64,000 nucleotides of DNA from Erysipelotrichaceae bacterium (lineage in GTDB: Bacteria > Bacillota_I > Bacilli_A > RFN20 > CAG-449): positions 1-64,000 of the forward strand of contig SVBD01000001.1 in NCBI GenBank assembly GCA_015059045.1, read 5' to 3'. Below are positions 43,485 through 51,614 of the stretch, piece by piece. The notes beneath the pieces are model-generated. The model ran no database searches and had not been told where the DNA came from. It saw only the letters and a program-made list of their open reading frames with translations. Position 1 is the first letter of the stretch, and each line of letters opens with the position of its first letter. The translations under genes and the position numbers were made by a program.

Positions 43485-43492
43485 GTAAAATT

Positions 43493-43807
43493 TTATTTTA
43501 CTTCAACAGTAGTTCCATCAGGACCAGGTGTTTCATGTAAATATGTTTTAATAGCTTCTTTAGCTTCTGCTTTTGCAACTCTACATGGAGCAAGAGTAGC
43601 AACTTGTTTTGTAACTAAAGCGTTAGCAAATCCTGAACATCCAGGATAGCCACAGCCACCACAGTTAGCGCCTGGTAACATATTTGTTACTGCTTCTAAT
43701 CTTGGATCTTCTTCAACTCTTAAGAATTTATCTGCAAGAGCAAGAACTAGTCCTAAAACGCCTGAGATACCTAAAGTAACAGCCATTGCGATTAAAATCT
43801 CAATCAT
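43493..43807 (-). CDS. rnfB: Short RnfB (membrane anchor and one Fe-S motif only)
   Basis: A 104-residue protein. Residues 1-27 form the membrane anchor of RnfB, and 40-80 hold the RnfB 4Fe-4S motif with four cysteines (C49, C52, C57, C75; GANCGGCGYPGCSGFANAL). Normal RnfB is about twice as long or more and continues with a ferredoxin domain carrying two further [4Fe-4S] sites; here the gene stops after an acidic tail. The next bases hold a terminator and no ferredoxin frame, so this is not a simple frameshift. RnfB is the electron entry point from ferredoxin in Rnf, so entry must differ here. Confidence 0.9.
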   Translation of the reverse strand: MIEILIAMAVTLGISGVLGLVLALADKFLRVEEDPRLEAVTNMLPGANCGGCGYPGCSGFANALVTKQVATLAPCRVAKAEAKEAIKTYLHETPGPDGTTVEVK

Positions 43808-44027
43808 TTTCCTTTTCTCCTTCTTTTTCTTCGTTTGGTTGATTACTTGGATGATGTGAACATGAGGTTAGTGAACAACCTTCACAATATTCTGATGGGT
43901 CGATACATCCTTCTGGTTTCTTGGTTTTCTTATTTAATAGATAAGTACCAACAAATAGAAAGACGCATACGACAACTACACCAATCGAACCAAGTAATTT
44001 ACCTGTTTCACTAATTAATAAATACAT
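43800..44027 (-). CDS. Small Cys-rich membrane protein inside the rnf operon
   Basis: A 75-residue protein with one membrane helix (about 10-31) followed by a basic segment, four closely spaced Cys (EGCIDPSEYCEGCSLTSCSHH) with two His, and a charged Glu/Lys tail. It overlaps rnfA by one base (TAATG) and rnfB by eight, so it is made together with them. It is not one of the six canonical Rnf subunits. A metal or Fe-S site is likely from the Cys pattern. Role unknown. Confidence 0.78.
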   Translation of the reverse strand: MYLLISETGKLLGSIGVVVVCVFLFVGTYLLNKKTKKPEGCIDPSEYCEGCSLTSCSHHPSNQPNEEKEGEKEND

Positions 44028-44602
44028 TAGAATGAAAATCCGCTGAAAGCGTAGAATGCCATAGCCATTAATCCAGCAGTGATTAATGCAATAGCGCTAC
44101 CTTTAAATGCTTTTGGCATTTCTTGATTATCTAATCTAGTTCTGATATGAGAGAAGATAACAATGATTAACATATAACCAACAGCAATTGATGCAGAATA
44201 AACTATTGTTTGTAATAAGTTATATTCATTTGAAACTAAGTCTAAACAAACTTGTAATACAACACAGTTTGTTGTAATTAATGGAAGATATACACCAAGA
44301 GCTTTATAAAGACTTGGAACATATTTCTTTAAGAAGAATTCTAATAATTGAACAAATGAAGCAATTACTAAAATAAATACGATTAATTCTAGATAACTAG
44401 CTAATCCTAAAGCGACTAATAATTTGTCTAAGAAGAAACAAATGATTGCGGATAATACGACTACGCAAGTTAATGCAAGTCCCATACCTACTGCGCTTGA
44501 TGTTTTTTTACTAACCCCTAAGAAAGGACAAATACCTAAGAATCTAGAGAGGATAATATTACTACCTAATAAAGCAGTGAAAGCAATACCGAATAATTCC
44601 AT
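44027..44602 (-). CDS. rnfA: Rnf complex subunit RnfA
   Basis: A 191-residue integral membrane protein with six helices. The start FGIAFTALLGSNIILSRFLGICPFLG matches RnfA/NqrE, including the Cys that helps to hold an Fe-S cluster between RnfA and RnfE in the membrane. Rnf couples ferredoxin oxidation and NAD+ reduction to Na+ or H+ export. It is encoded directly after rnfE, as usual. Confidence 0.95.
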   Translation of the reverse strand: MELFGIAFTALLGSNIILSRFLGICPFLGVSKKTSSAVGMGLALTCVVVLSAIICFFLDKLLVALGLASYLELIVFILVIASFVQLLEFFLKKYVPSLYKALGVYLPLITTNCVVLQVCLDLVSNEYNLLQTIVYSASIAVGYMLIIVIFSHIRTRLDNQEMPKAFKGSAIALITAGLMAMAFYAFSGFSF

Positions 44603-44616
44603 TGTTCTATCCCTCC

Positions 44617-45243
44617 TTATTTACTAGCCTTTTTTTGTTTAACAGCATTCATAATAACTGTGTATGCTGCAACAACAAGACCTAATGTGATAAATGCACC
44701 TGTGTTCTTTGCAAATTCTTTGATTGCATAGTCTGCAGGAATAATTTGTACTGAATTACCAGCCCAAGATAAAGCACCTGTTCCTAATAATTCTCTGAAG
44801 AATGCAACAATGATAATTGCCATAGCAAAACCTGCTGCATAACCAACTGCGTCAACGATAGAATCAGTTACATTGTTTTTAGAAGCAAATGATTCAGCTC
44901 TACCAAGAATGATACAGTTAACAACGATTAATGAAATGAATGAACCAAGTGATTGATATACATCATATGGTAAGAAAGCATGGAATAACATATCAACGAT
45001 TGAAACTAAAGTAGCAATGATGATGATGTAAACTGGAATTCTAACTTCGTTTGGAACAATCTTTCTAATTGCTGAAATAATAATGTTAGAGAATAATAAT
45101 ACGCCAAATACACATAAAGACATGTAAACAGCGTTTTCAACTGTGTTAGTTGTACCTAAAGCAGGACACATACCTAAGAAAATTACAAGAATTGGATTTT
45201 CGTAGATAAGGCCATTTAAGAATATTTTTAATTTGTTTTTCAT
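44617..45243 (-). CDS. rnfE: Rnf complex subunit RnfE
   Basis: A 208-residue membrane protein with six helices, related to RnfA but inverted in topology. The segment NPILVIFLGMCPALGTTNTVENAV is the RnfE/NqrD signature with the cluster-binding Cys. Start set at ATG 45243, eight bases after AGGAGG; a GTG two codons upstream lies too close to the ribosome site. Confidence 0.95.
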   Translation of the reverse strand: MKNKLKIFLNGLIYENPILVIFLGMCPALGTTNTVENAVYMSLCVFGVLLFSNIIISAIRKIVPNEVRIPVYIIIIATLVSIVDMLFHAFLPYDVYQSLGSFISLIVVNCIILGRAESFASKNNVTDSIVDAVGYAAGFAMAIIIVAFFRELLGTGALSWAGNSVQIIPADYAIKEFAKNTGAFITLGLVVAAYTVIMNAVKQKKASK

Positions 45244-45255
45244 CTTCACGGCCTC

Positions 45256-45792
45256 CTATTTGTTATATGCTGCTAAATAATCTGTAGTACAAGCAGTTAC
45301 AGCGTTACTAATTGCTTGGTAAGTTACAGATGAACCAGTTTGAGCTTTACCAGCTTCTAAGTTGTTAATGTTATTTTTGTCGGCACTTAACCAATCCATA
45401 AATTTAGCACCTTGAGCTGATTCACCATGACTTAATGGAACATAGTTATTAATCTTACCTTCAGCGTATGAAATTGTGAATTTAATAGGTGTTGACTTAC
45501 CAGCAAAACCTACTACTGAACATGTATAAACATAACCGATTGAAGTTGTTTTATCAGCATCAGAGAAGATTTCTTCTTTTAATGTAACACCAATTTTTGC
45601 TAAAGCTTCAGGAATTGCTAATTCTGAACGAGCTGCATAGTTTTCAAAGTGTGTAAAGTAAGCAGCATTAGCTCTATCGAATTCACCTTTAGCAATAGCA
45701 TCTTTTGTGAAATAATTTGTAACAGCAAGAACGCCACCACATAAGCATCCAACTGTTCCTAAGAAAATAGGAAGTTTAATCATTTTATTCAT
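45256..45792 (-). CDS. rnfG: Rnf complex subunit RnfG (FMN-binding)
   Basis: A 178-residue protein with an N-terminal membrane helix (about 7-25) and an external FMN_bind domain. The flavin-attachment region reads AQTGSSVTYQAISNAV, with T157 at the position of the accepting Thr; the usual SGAT core is changed to SSVT. RnfG is covalently flavinylated by ApbE in known Rnf complexes. A second G-like domain is fused to RnfD next to it. Confidence 0.9.
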   Translation of the reverse strand: MNKMIKLPIFLGTVGCLCGGVLAVTNYFTKDAIAKGEFDRANAAYFTHFENYAARSELAIPEALAKIGVTLKEEIFSDADKTTSIGYVYTCSVVGFAGKSTPIKFTISYAEGKINNYVPLSHGESAQGAKFMDWLSADKNNINNLEAGKAQTGSSVTYQAISNAVTACTTDYLAAYNK

Positions 45793-45808
45793 ATTTCATA
45801 TCCTCCTA

Positions 45809-47416
45809 TTAATTTCCTAAGCTTACGTGTAATTCGCAAGCTGATTTAACGATTTCTTGAATACCGTTCATAGAATATGTTACACCAGTATTTCCTGCAG
45901 CAGTAATAGTTGTATCTGTAGTGAAATCACTATTAGCGTAATCGTATCCTGATAATTGTTCGTTTACTTTAGAACCATAAGCAGCACCAGCAAATCCACC
46001 TTTACCGATAGAGATACCTAATACTTTATCTGATTCAGTTGAAATAGCAACAAGTAATGTTGTTTTGCTGTGAGATGAGTGACCAGCCATATCAATTGAG
46101 AATTCGCCTGCAACACTATAGACAACAGCAACTTGGTTTCCGTTTTCATCTACAATTGAGTAGATTGATTGTAAATTACCAACTGTTGGTAATGCAGTTG
46201 AAGGAGTATTTCCTTCATATAATGCGAATTCATAGTTATTTTCTTCCATGAATCCATAATTTGTTGTTGCAACTAATTCATCATATTCTTGTCTACCAAT
46301 ACCATTAATTGTATTGACTTCTTTACCACCGTTTGTGAACCAAGCAGCACATACTACAGCAGCGATTGTAGCAGCTGATGTACCAAATGTAACTAATGAT
46401 TTTCTTAATTGTTTATCTCCAGTCTTACCTGTGATTAATGAATCAAGTGATGGAGAAATCATATTAACGATTGCGATTGAGTAAACAACACCTTCAGCAC
46501 CATTTGTACAAATTCTTATTAACATAGTTAATAAAGCAGCAATTGTACCGACTAAACAGTTTCCAAATGGAGAAGTTGGAGTTGTAACTGGATCAGTTAA
46601 CATGAAGACAGCACCGAATGCAGCGCCACCTAAACCAACGTGGAATACAACATATAATAATGGGTTTTCAAATCCTAAGATTAAACCAATTAATAATGAA
46701 GTAACAGCGATTGTTCCTAAATAGAAAGCAGGAGCTCTCCAGTTAATAACACCTCTGATTGATAGTACAACACCTAATATAATAATAAGGATAGTGAATG
46801 TTTCACCCATTGTACCAAAATAGTTACCTAATAAGATATCCATCATTGAATATCCTTCAAGTGCGAAGCTACCTAACCATTGTTGTGAAGAATTTACAAC
46901 ACCAGTTAATGTTGCACCAGTTGTTGCATCTAAACCTGCAGTTACATCTTTAGGAGCAGACATATCGAAGCATAATTGAACTAAGATTCTACCCATTGCA
47001 GCAGGGTTGAAGATGTTTTTGCCGAAACCACCAAATACCAATTTAGCGATAACAGTTGAGAAGATTGAACCAACAACAATTACATAGTAGCTTGTCCAAA
47101 CTGGGCAACATAATGTGAAGATAATTGCTGTAATCCATGAATAGTTATGAATGACATCATAACCAATTTTCTTTAATAATGTTTTATCTTTCTTATTTGT
47201 TAATACAGTATTGATTGCATCGCAACCTGCTGTAACAGCAAGAGCAACAACCATTAATAAGATTGATTTTAAACCATAACCAGCACCTAATTTAATAAAT
47301 GAAGTAACTACTGCTGCTAACCATACGATTGCAAGAGCAATACCAAGTTCGATCATGATTTGTAATGTTGATTTTTTAGTCCTTAAATAAGGAGCTGAAT
47401 TTGTTTTATATGCCAT
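45809..47416 (-). CDS. rnfD: RnfD fused to a second RnfG-like FMN-binding domain
   Basis: A 535-residue protein, far longer than the usual 300-350 of RnfD. Residues 1-345 are RnfD: NPAAMGRILVQ, the covalent flavin motif DATTGATLT with T169 as the accepting residue, GGAAFGAVFMLTDPVTTPTSP and about nine helices. Residues about 365-535 are an external FMN_bind domain (VYSVAGEF, then GISIGKGGFAGAAYG) ending in GNTGVTYSMNGIQEIV, with T513 at the flavin position. The complex thus has two G-type domains and up to three covalent FMN. In operon between rnfC and rnfG. Confidence 0.93.
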   Translation of the reverse strand: MAYKTNSAPYLRTKKSTLQIMIELGIALAIVWLAAVVTSFIKLGAGYGLKSILLMVVALAVTAGCDAINTVLTNKKDKTLLKKIGYDVIHNYSWITAIIFTLCCPVWTSYYVIVVGSIFSTVIAKLVFGGFGKNIFNPAAMGRILVQLCFDMSAPKDVTAGLDATTGATLTGVVNSSQQWLGSFALEGYSMMDILLGNYFGTMGETFTILIIILGVVLSIRGVINWRAPAFYLGTIAVTSLLIGLILGFENPLLYVVFHVGLGGAAFGAVFMLTDPVTTPTSPFGNCLVGTIAALLTMLIRICTNGAEGVVYSIAIVNMISPSLDSLITGKTGDKQLRKSLVTFGTSAATIAAVVCAAWFTNGGKEVNTINGIGRQEYDELVATTNYGFMEENNYEFALYEGNTPSTALPTVGNLQSIYSIVDENGNQVAVVYSVAGEFSIDMAGHSSHSKTTLLVAISTESDKVLGISIGKGGFAGAAYGSKVNEQLSGYDYANSDFTTDTTITAAGNTGVTYSMNGIQEIVKSACELHVSLGN

Positions 47417-47430
47417 TTTGTTCTTCCTCC

Positions 47431-48735
47431 TTATTTCTTTTGTGATAATTTAAATCTTGTTACTGTTTTAGCGTTCTTCATTGCATCTGTTAATTCGATT
47501 CTTGAAGGACATGAATATGAACACATACCACATTCAACACAAGACATAACATTTAATTTAATCATTCTGTCATAATCTTTTGCTTTTAAAGCGCGTCTAA
47601 TTTCAACTGGTTGTAATCCAGCAGGGCAGTGATGTGTACAACTTCCACATCTTAAACATGGTTCTTCCTTATATGTTTTTGCTTTAAGGATTGTTAATGC
47701 ACCCATTTGCATATACATAGGGAATAAATCAGTGTTTACTGCTTTACTACACATTGGTCCACCTGGAATTAAGTTGATATCTAATTCGTGGTTAACACCG
47801 ACTGCATCGATTAATTCTTTTGCTAATGTACCAATTTTACAAACTACGTTAGTAGGATTTAAGACTGCGTCACCAGAAACTGTAATTGTTCTTTCTGAAA
47901 TTGGATGACCTTTTAAAAGTACGCTACCAATTGAAATAACTGTTTGACCATTACTGATTACAACACCAATTTCACCTGGTAAACGATCGTATTCTTTATG
48001 GAATACTTCTTTAATTAATGTTCTTTCCCATCCCATTGGATAAACATCTGGGACTTCTTGAACAACAACGTTTGGATGTGAATCTAGTTGAGCACGAATT
48101 GCATCTCTAACTTCTTCTTTGTGAACTTTGATAGCGATAATTGCTTTTTCTGCACCACTAGCTTTCATTAATAATTCACAACCATTTAATAAGTCTTCTA
48201 CATTATCCTTCATTGTTACGAAGTCTGTAGTAAGGAATGGTTCACATTCAACACCATTAACTAATAATGTGTGAATACCTTTTGGGTTATTGTATTTTAC
48301 ATAAGTAGGGAACCCAGCACCACCTAAACCAACTAATCCAGCTTCTTTAATAGCTTCGAAGATTTCTTCTTTTGTGCTATCAAGAGTAACAGTTTTTAAT
48401 GGATCACTTGGAGTGTTTAGACCATCGCTTTCAATAACGATGTGTTTGGTTGGTCTATTAGCACTTGTACTGAATACATTTTCAAATTCTAATACTGTTC
48501 CTGAGACTGATGAGTAAATAGGAACATAGAAGTCAGTTCTTTCAGCAATTCTTTGTCCAACCTTAACTTTGTCTCCAGGAGCAACTAAAACTTTGATTGC
48601 TGTGTTATTTGGAGCCATAGTAGGAAAATAGACTTTAGAACCCTTCTTAGAATCTAAGTGAATGATTTCAGAATGCTTTGATAGTTCTTTATGACCATCT
48701 AAGTGTCTACGACCGACAGATCTAAATAAAATCAT
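47431..48735 (-). CDS. rnfC: Rnf complex subunit RnfC
   Basis: A 434-residue peripheral subunit that exchanges electrons with NADH. It has the N-terminal barrel-sandwich (HLDGHKELSKHSEI), the NADH/FMN-binding Rossmann region (GLVGLGGAGFPTYVKY and VNGVECEPFLTTD) and two [4Fe-4S] motifs at the C-terminus: CLRCGSCTHHCP and CVECGMCSYSCP. Standard RnfC length. First gene of the leftward rnf operon; GAGAGGAAG precedes the ATG. Confidence 0.97.
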   Translation of the reverse strand: MILFRSVGRRHLDGHKELSKHSEIIHLDSKKGSKVYFPTMAPNNTAIKVLVAPGDKVKVGQRIAERTDFYVPIYSSVSGTVLEFENVFSTSANRPTKHIVIESDGLNTPSDPLKTVTLDSTKEEIFEAIKEAGLVGLGGAGFPTYVKYNNPKGIHTLLVNGVECEPFLTTDFVTMKDNVEDLLNGCELLMKASGAEKAIIAIKVHKEEVRDAIRAQLDSHPNVVVQEVPDVYPMGWERTLIKEVFHKEYDRLPGEIGVVISNGQTVISIGSVLLKGHPISERTITVSGDAVLNPTNVVCKIGTLAKELIDAVGVNHELDINLIPGGPMCSKAVNTDLFPMYMQMGALTILKAKTYKEEPCLRCGSCTHHCPAGLQPVEIRRALKAKDYDRMIKLNVMSCVECGMCSYSCPSRIELTDAMKNAKTVTRFKLSQKK

Positions 48736-48764
48736 TTTTCTCTTCCTCTCTTCTTAACGGAACA

Positions 48765-48770
48765 ATTATA
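48765..48770 (-). promoter_or_regulatory. -10 element of the rnf operon promoter
   Basis: On the minus strand, TGTTATAAT forms an extended -10 (TG one base before TATAAT), about 30 bp ahead of rnfC. No good -35 is visible. The same 165 bp intergenic region must hold the promoter of the rightward antiporter operon. Confidence 0.55.
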
Positions 48771-48901
48771 ACACTATTATTTACTAAATACATTAAAAAT
48801 TTATTTTTAAAACAAAGTTTTTTTAAAAATATTCTGTTATTTTATTTTTGATAAAAAAATATCAATTAAAATTTTTAATTAGGTTGAAATATATATAAAT
48901 A

Positions 48902-49420
48902 GTGTTAAAATTAGTTAATTGGAAAGAAGGGATTGTAGTGTTTATTTTATTATTTTTAATATGGTTGCTATTTAATAACTACTACGCTTGGGATATTTAT
49001 TTCTTAGAAATTGTCTTATTTGGATTATTTGTTTGTTCCTTAGTTTATTTATTTGTTATTAAATTTACACCAATCACATTTAAAAGAGATTTAAGAATTT
49101 CTATGAATGTATTATGGATACTTTTATATTTCCTAGTGCTAATTAAAGAAGTAATTATCGCTAATATAAAAGTTTTAAAAATAATTTTAAGTAGAAAAGA
49201 TAAACCTGAACCTGAAATTGTTACCTTTAACCTACCAGTTAAATCGAAGTTACTTAGAGTAATGCTTGCTAATGCAATTACATTAACTCCTGGTACTATC
49301 ACAATTTCATTACAAGATGATAAGTATATCGTTCACTGCTTAAAAAGAGAGTTTATCGAAGGCTTTGAAGATTCACAATTAGTTAGAATCATCAAACGAA
49401 TTGAAGGAGGTAAAAAATAA
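48902..49420 (+). CDS. mrpE: Na+/H+ antiporter subunit MrpE
   Basis: A 172-residue protein with N-terminal membrane helices (to about 85) and a C-terminal cytoplasmic part with LLRVMLANAITLTPGTITISLQDDKYIVHCL, the MrpE/MnhE signature. The GTG at 48902 has a poor ribosome site; a GTG at 48938 after AGAAGGGATT is an alternative giving 160 residues, closer to the family. First gene of the antiporter operon, diverging from rnfC. Confidence 0.92.
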   Translation: MLKLVNWKEGIVVFILLFLIWLLFNNYYAWDIYFLEIVLFGLFVCSLVYLFVIKFTPITFKRDLRISMNVLWILLYFLVLIKEVIIANIKVLKIILSRKDKPEPEIVTFNLPVKSKLLRVMLANAITLTPGTITISLQDDKYIVHCLKREFIEGFEDSQLVRIIKRIEGGKK

Positions 49421-49421
49421 T

Positions 49422-49727
49422 ATGACTATAGAATTAGCTTATGAAATTTTAATTACCTCAGCTCTAATTATTTTAGCGCTAAGCATTATGACCGCAATTA
49501 TTAAATCGATAATTGGACCTAGATTAACAGATAGAATTGTATCTGTAAATATGGTTGGTACATGTGTAGTTTCATGTATTGTATTATTAACTATTTATTT
49601 AAAAGAGAGTTTTCTTTTAGATATGAGTTTAATTTATGTTATTATTTCATTTATTGCCGTTGTAGTTTTGACAAACGTATTTGTTAACAAATACGAAGAA
49701 AACAAAGAAAAGGATGGTGATGAGTAA
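49422..49727 (+). CDS. mrpF: Na+/H+ antiporter subunit MrpF
   Basis: A 101-residue protein with three helices, in the MrpF/MnhF family (IIGPRLTDRIVSVNMVG is the conserved block after the first helix). Start placed at ATG 49422 behind GGAGG; the TTG further up lies in the ribosome site itself. The stop overlaps the mrpG start (TAATG). Confidence 0.92.
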   Translation: MTIELAYEILITSALIILALSIMTAIIKSIIGPRLTDRIVSVNMVGTCVVSCIVLLTIYLKESFLLDMSLIYVIISFIAVVVLTNVFVNKYEENKEKDGDE

Positions 49728-50080
49728 TGGAATGGGTACAATTTGCCTTTGCAGCATTATTTATTTTAATTGGTGCAATTGTAATTGCTATTGGTGTTGT
49801 TGGATCACTTAAATACAAATATGTATTAAACCGTATGCATTCTGCTGCATTACTTGATTCACTAGGAATCTTTATGATTTGTTTGGGTTCAGCTATTGCA
49901 AATGGCTTTGATTCTACTTCAATTAAAATTCTTTTCATTGCATTTGTATTATGGGTCACAAGTCCGATTTGTTCACACTTAATTGCAAAATTAGAATTTA
50001 TTACTGATAAGAATTTGAAAGATGAAATTCTTAATGATTTAGAAGGAATAAAGGAGGATAATGACGATGATCGTATTTAA
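49727..50080 (+). CDS. mrpG: Na+/H+ antiporter subunit MrpG
   Basis: A 117-residue protein with three helices. GVVGSLKYKYVLNRMHSAALLDSLG matches the MrpG/MnhG/PhaG block (G..RFPD.Y.R.HA.T...TLG) in a modified form. Coupled to mrpF by a one-base overlap and overlapping the next gene by about 14 bases. Confidence 0.9.
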   Translation: MEWVQFAFAALFILIGAIVIAIGVVGSLKYKYVLNRMHSAALLDSLGIFMICLGSAIANGFDSTSIKILFIAFVLWVTSPICSHLIAKLEFITDKNLKDEILNDLEGIKEDNDDDRI

Positions 50081-50357
50081 AATTTTATTGTTAGTTATCC
50101 TTGTAATTTGTGCAATTTCTGTTGCTTTTGTTAAGAACAATTTAGCGGCAGTAGTTGTATACATGTCAAGTTCTTGTGTTATGACATTAGTGTGGATTTT
50201 ATTAGAATCCCCAGACTTAGCTATTACAGAAGCTGCAGTAGGAGCTGGTATTACTAGTGTTCTGTTCTTTATTACTTTAAAGAAATTGCAGCTTATCGAC
50301 ACTACTTTAAACTCTATTAATTCTAAAAAGGAAGAGGGTGAATCAGATGAAAAATAA
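50067..50357 (+). CDS. MbhD-type (DUF4040) antiporter subunit
   Basis: A 96-residue protein with three helices. SPDLAITEAAVGAGITSVLFF is the signature of the DUF4040/MbhD domain, which forms the C-terminal end of MrpA in classical Mrp systems but is a separate subunit in Mbh/Mbx and related complexes. The ATG at 50067 is nine bases after AAGGAGG; one at 50061 is three bases away and less likely. The C-terminus is charged. Confidence 0.88.
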   Translation: MIVFKILLLVILVICAISVAFVKNNLAAVVVYMSSSCVMTLVWILLESPDLAITEAAVGAGITSVLFFITLKKLQLIDTTLNSINSKKEEGESDEK

Positions 50358-51225
50358 ATTGTTTGATGAAAACTTAGACCTTCTTGAAAAAGTTAGTGAT
50401 GATGTTGAAATCGTTGAAGATAAAGTTGATGAAGATATTGTCATTATTCCTACAAAAACACGTAAAAAAGTAGAAAAAGGCGAAGAAAAAATCATGTATG
50501 GTTTATTCGCTGGATTAGCATTTTTATGCTTCTTAATGCTAATTGTTGTACTATTAGTTAGTGTAACTTATTTACCAATATTTGGTTCAAATGCTGATAA
50601 CTTAACATTAAATGAAATTGTTAAAGAATATATCGAAAATGGTATTGAACAAACTGGTGCGACAAACTTTGTAACAGGTATGATTTTAGATTATCGTGCT
50701 TTTGATACATTAGGTGAATCGTTCGTATTATTCTCATCTGTAACTTGCGTTATGATTCTTTTAGAAAAATTCCAAGATCCAGATGAACCTAAGATTGAAA
50801 AAATCAAATTATTCCATGATCCAATTTTACGTTATGGAGCAAGTATTATGGTTCCAATCATTTTTGTATTTGGTGGATATGTAATTCTTAATGGATCTAT
50901 TTCTCCAGGTGGAGGATTCTCTGGTGGGGCTATTATGGGTGCAGGGTTGATCTTATACTCATTAGCATTTAGAGAAGAAAAAATTAAAAAATTATTTAAT
51001 ATTAAAACATTTAAAACAATTACATCTGTTTCATTATTAACTTATTGTGGTTGTAAAGCAGTTTCCTTCTATACATCTGTAAATGGACCAGTTATCCATA
51101 CATTTGGTATTCCTGGTGCTATTTTCTCAGGCGGATTTATCTTTATTTTAAACTGCTGTGTAGGATTAGTTGTCGCATGTACAATGTTTGGCTTCTATCT
51201 ATTATTTAAGAGAGGAGAAATTTAA
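50347..51225 (+). CDS. mrpB: MbhE-MrpB fused antiporter subunit
   Basis: A 292-residue protein. After an acidic N-terminal stretch there is an MbhE/MrpA-tail segment (one helix, then EQTGATNFVTGMILDYRAFDTLGE), followed by the MnhB domain with YVILNGSISPGGGFSGGAIMGAG, the MrpB signature. So the MrpA tail that was split off as MbhD/MbhE is here joined to MrpB. Start set at ATG 50347 after GAGGG; the in-frame GTG at 50338 falls within the ribosome site. Confidence 0.88.
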   Translation: MKNKLFDENLDLLEKVSDDVEIVEDKVDEDIVIIPTKTRKKVEKGEEKIMYGLFAGLAFLCFLMLIVVLLVSVTYLPIFGSNADNLTLNEIVKEYIENGIEQTGATNFVTGMILDYRAFDTLGESFVLFSSVTCVMILLEKFQDPDEPKIEKIKLFHDPILRYGASIMVPIIFVFGGYVILNGSISPGGGFSGGAIMGAGLILYSLAFREEKIKKLFNIKTFKTITSVSLLTYCGCKAVSFYTSVNGPVIHTFGIPGAIFSGGFIFILNCCVGLVVACTMFGFYLLFKRGEI

Positions 51226-51227
51226 TT

Positions 51228-51611
51228 ATGGATTTACTTCTTTCACGTTATTTAGAAGCTGTTGCAATTATATTATTTGCTATTGGCTTCTCAATCCTAT
51301 TATTTAATAGAAACTTAATGAAGAAAATCATGGGTCTTAACATCATGGATACAGGTATGTATTTGCTTCTTGCTTCAATTGGTTATATTGAAGGATTAGA
51401 CGCTCCAGTTGGTGGACCTAATGCAGAACATATTTATACAGATTTTATTAACCCAATTCCAGCTGGTTTAGTATTAACTGGTATTGTTGTTTCTGTATCA
51501 GTTACTGCAATTATGTTAAGTTTAACTATTAGACTTTATTCACGTTATCATACATTAAATCTTGATGAAATCTTTAGAAAGATTCAAAAAGATGAAGAAG
51601 AGGGGGAATAG
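51228..51611 (+). CDS. mrpC: Antiporter subunit MrpC (NuoK-like)
   Basis: A 127-residue protein with three helices, NuoK/MrpC family: RNLMKKIMGLNIMDTGMYLLL and NPIPAGLVLTGIVVSVSVTAIMLSL. It lies two bases after mrpB and four before the first large subunit. Confidence 0.93.
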   Translation: MDLLLSRYLEAVAIILFAIGFSILLFNRNLMKKIMGLNIMDTGMYLLLASIGYIEGLDAPVGGPNAEHIYTDFINPIPAGLVLTGIVVSVSVTAIMLSLTIRLYSRYHTLNLDEIFRKIQKDEEEGE

Positions 51612-51614
51612 AAT

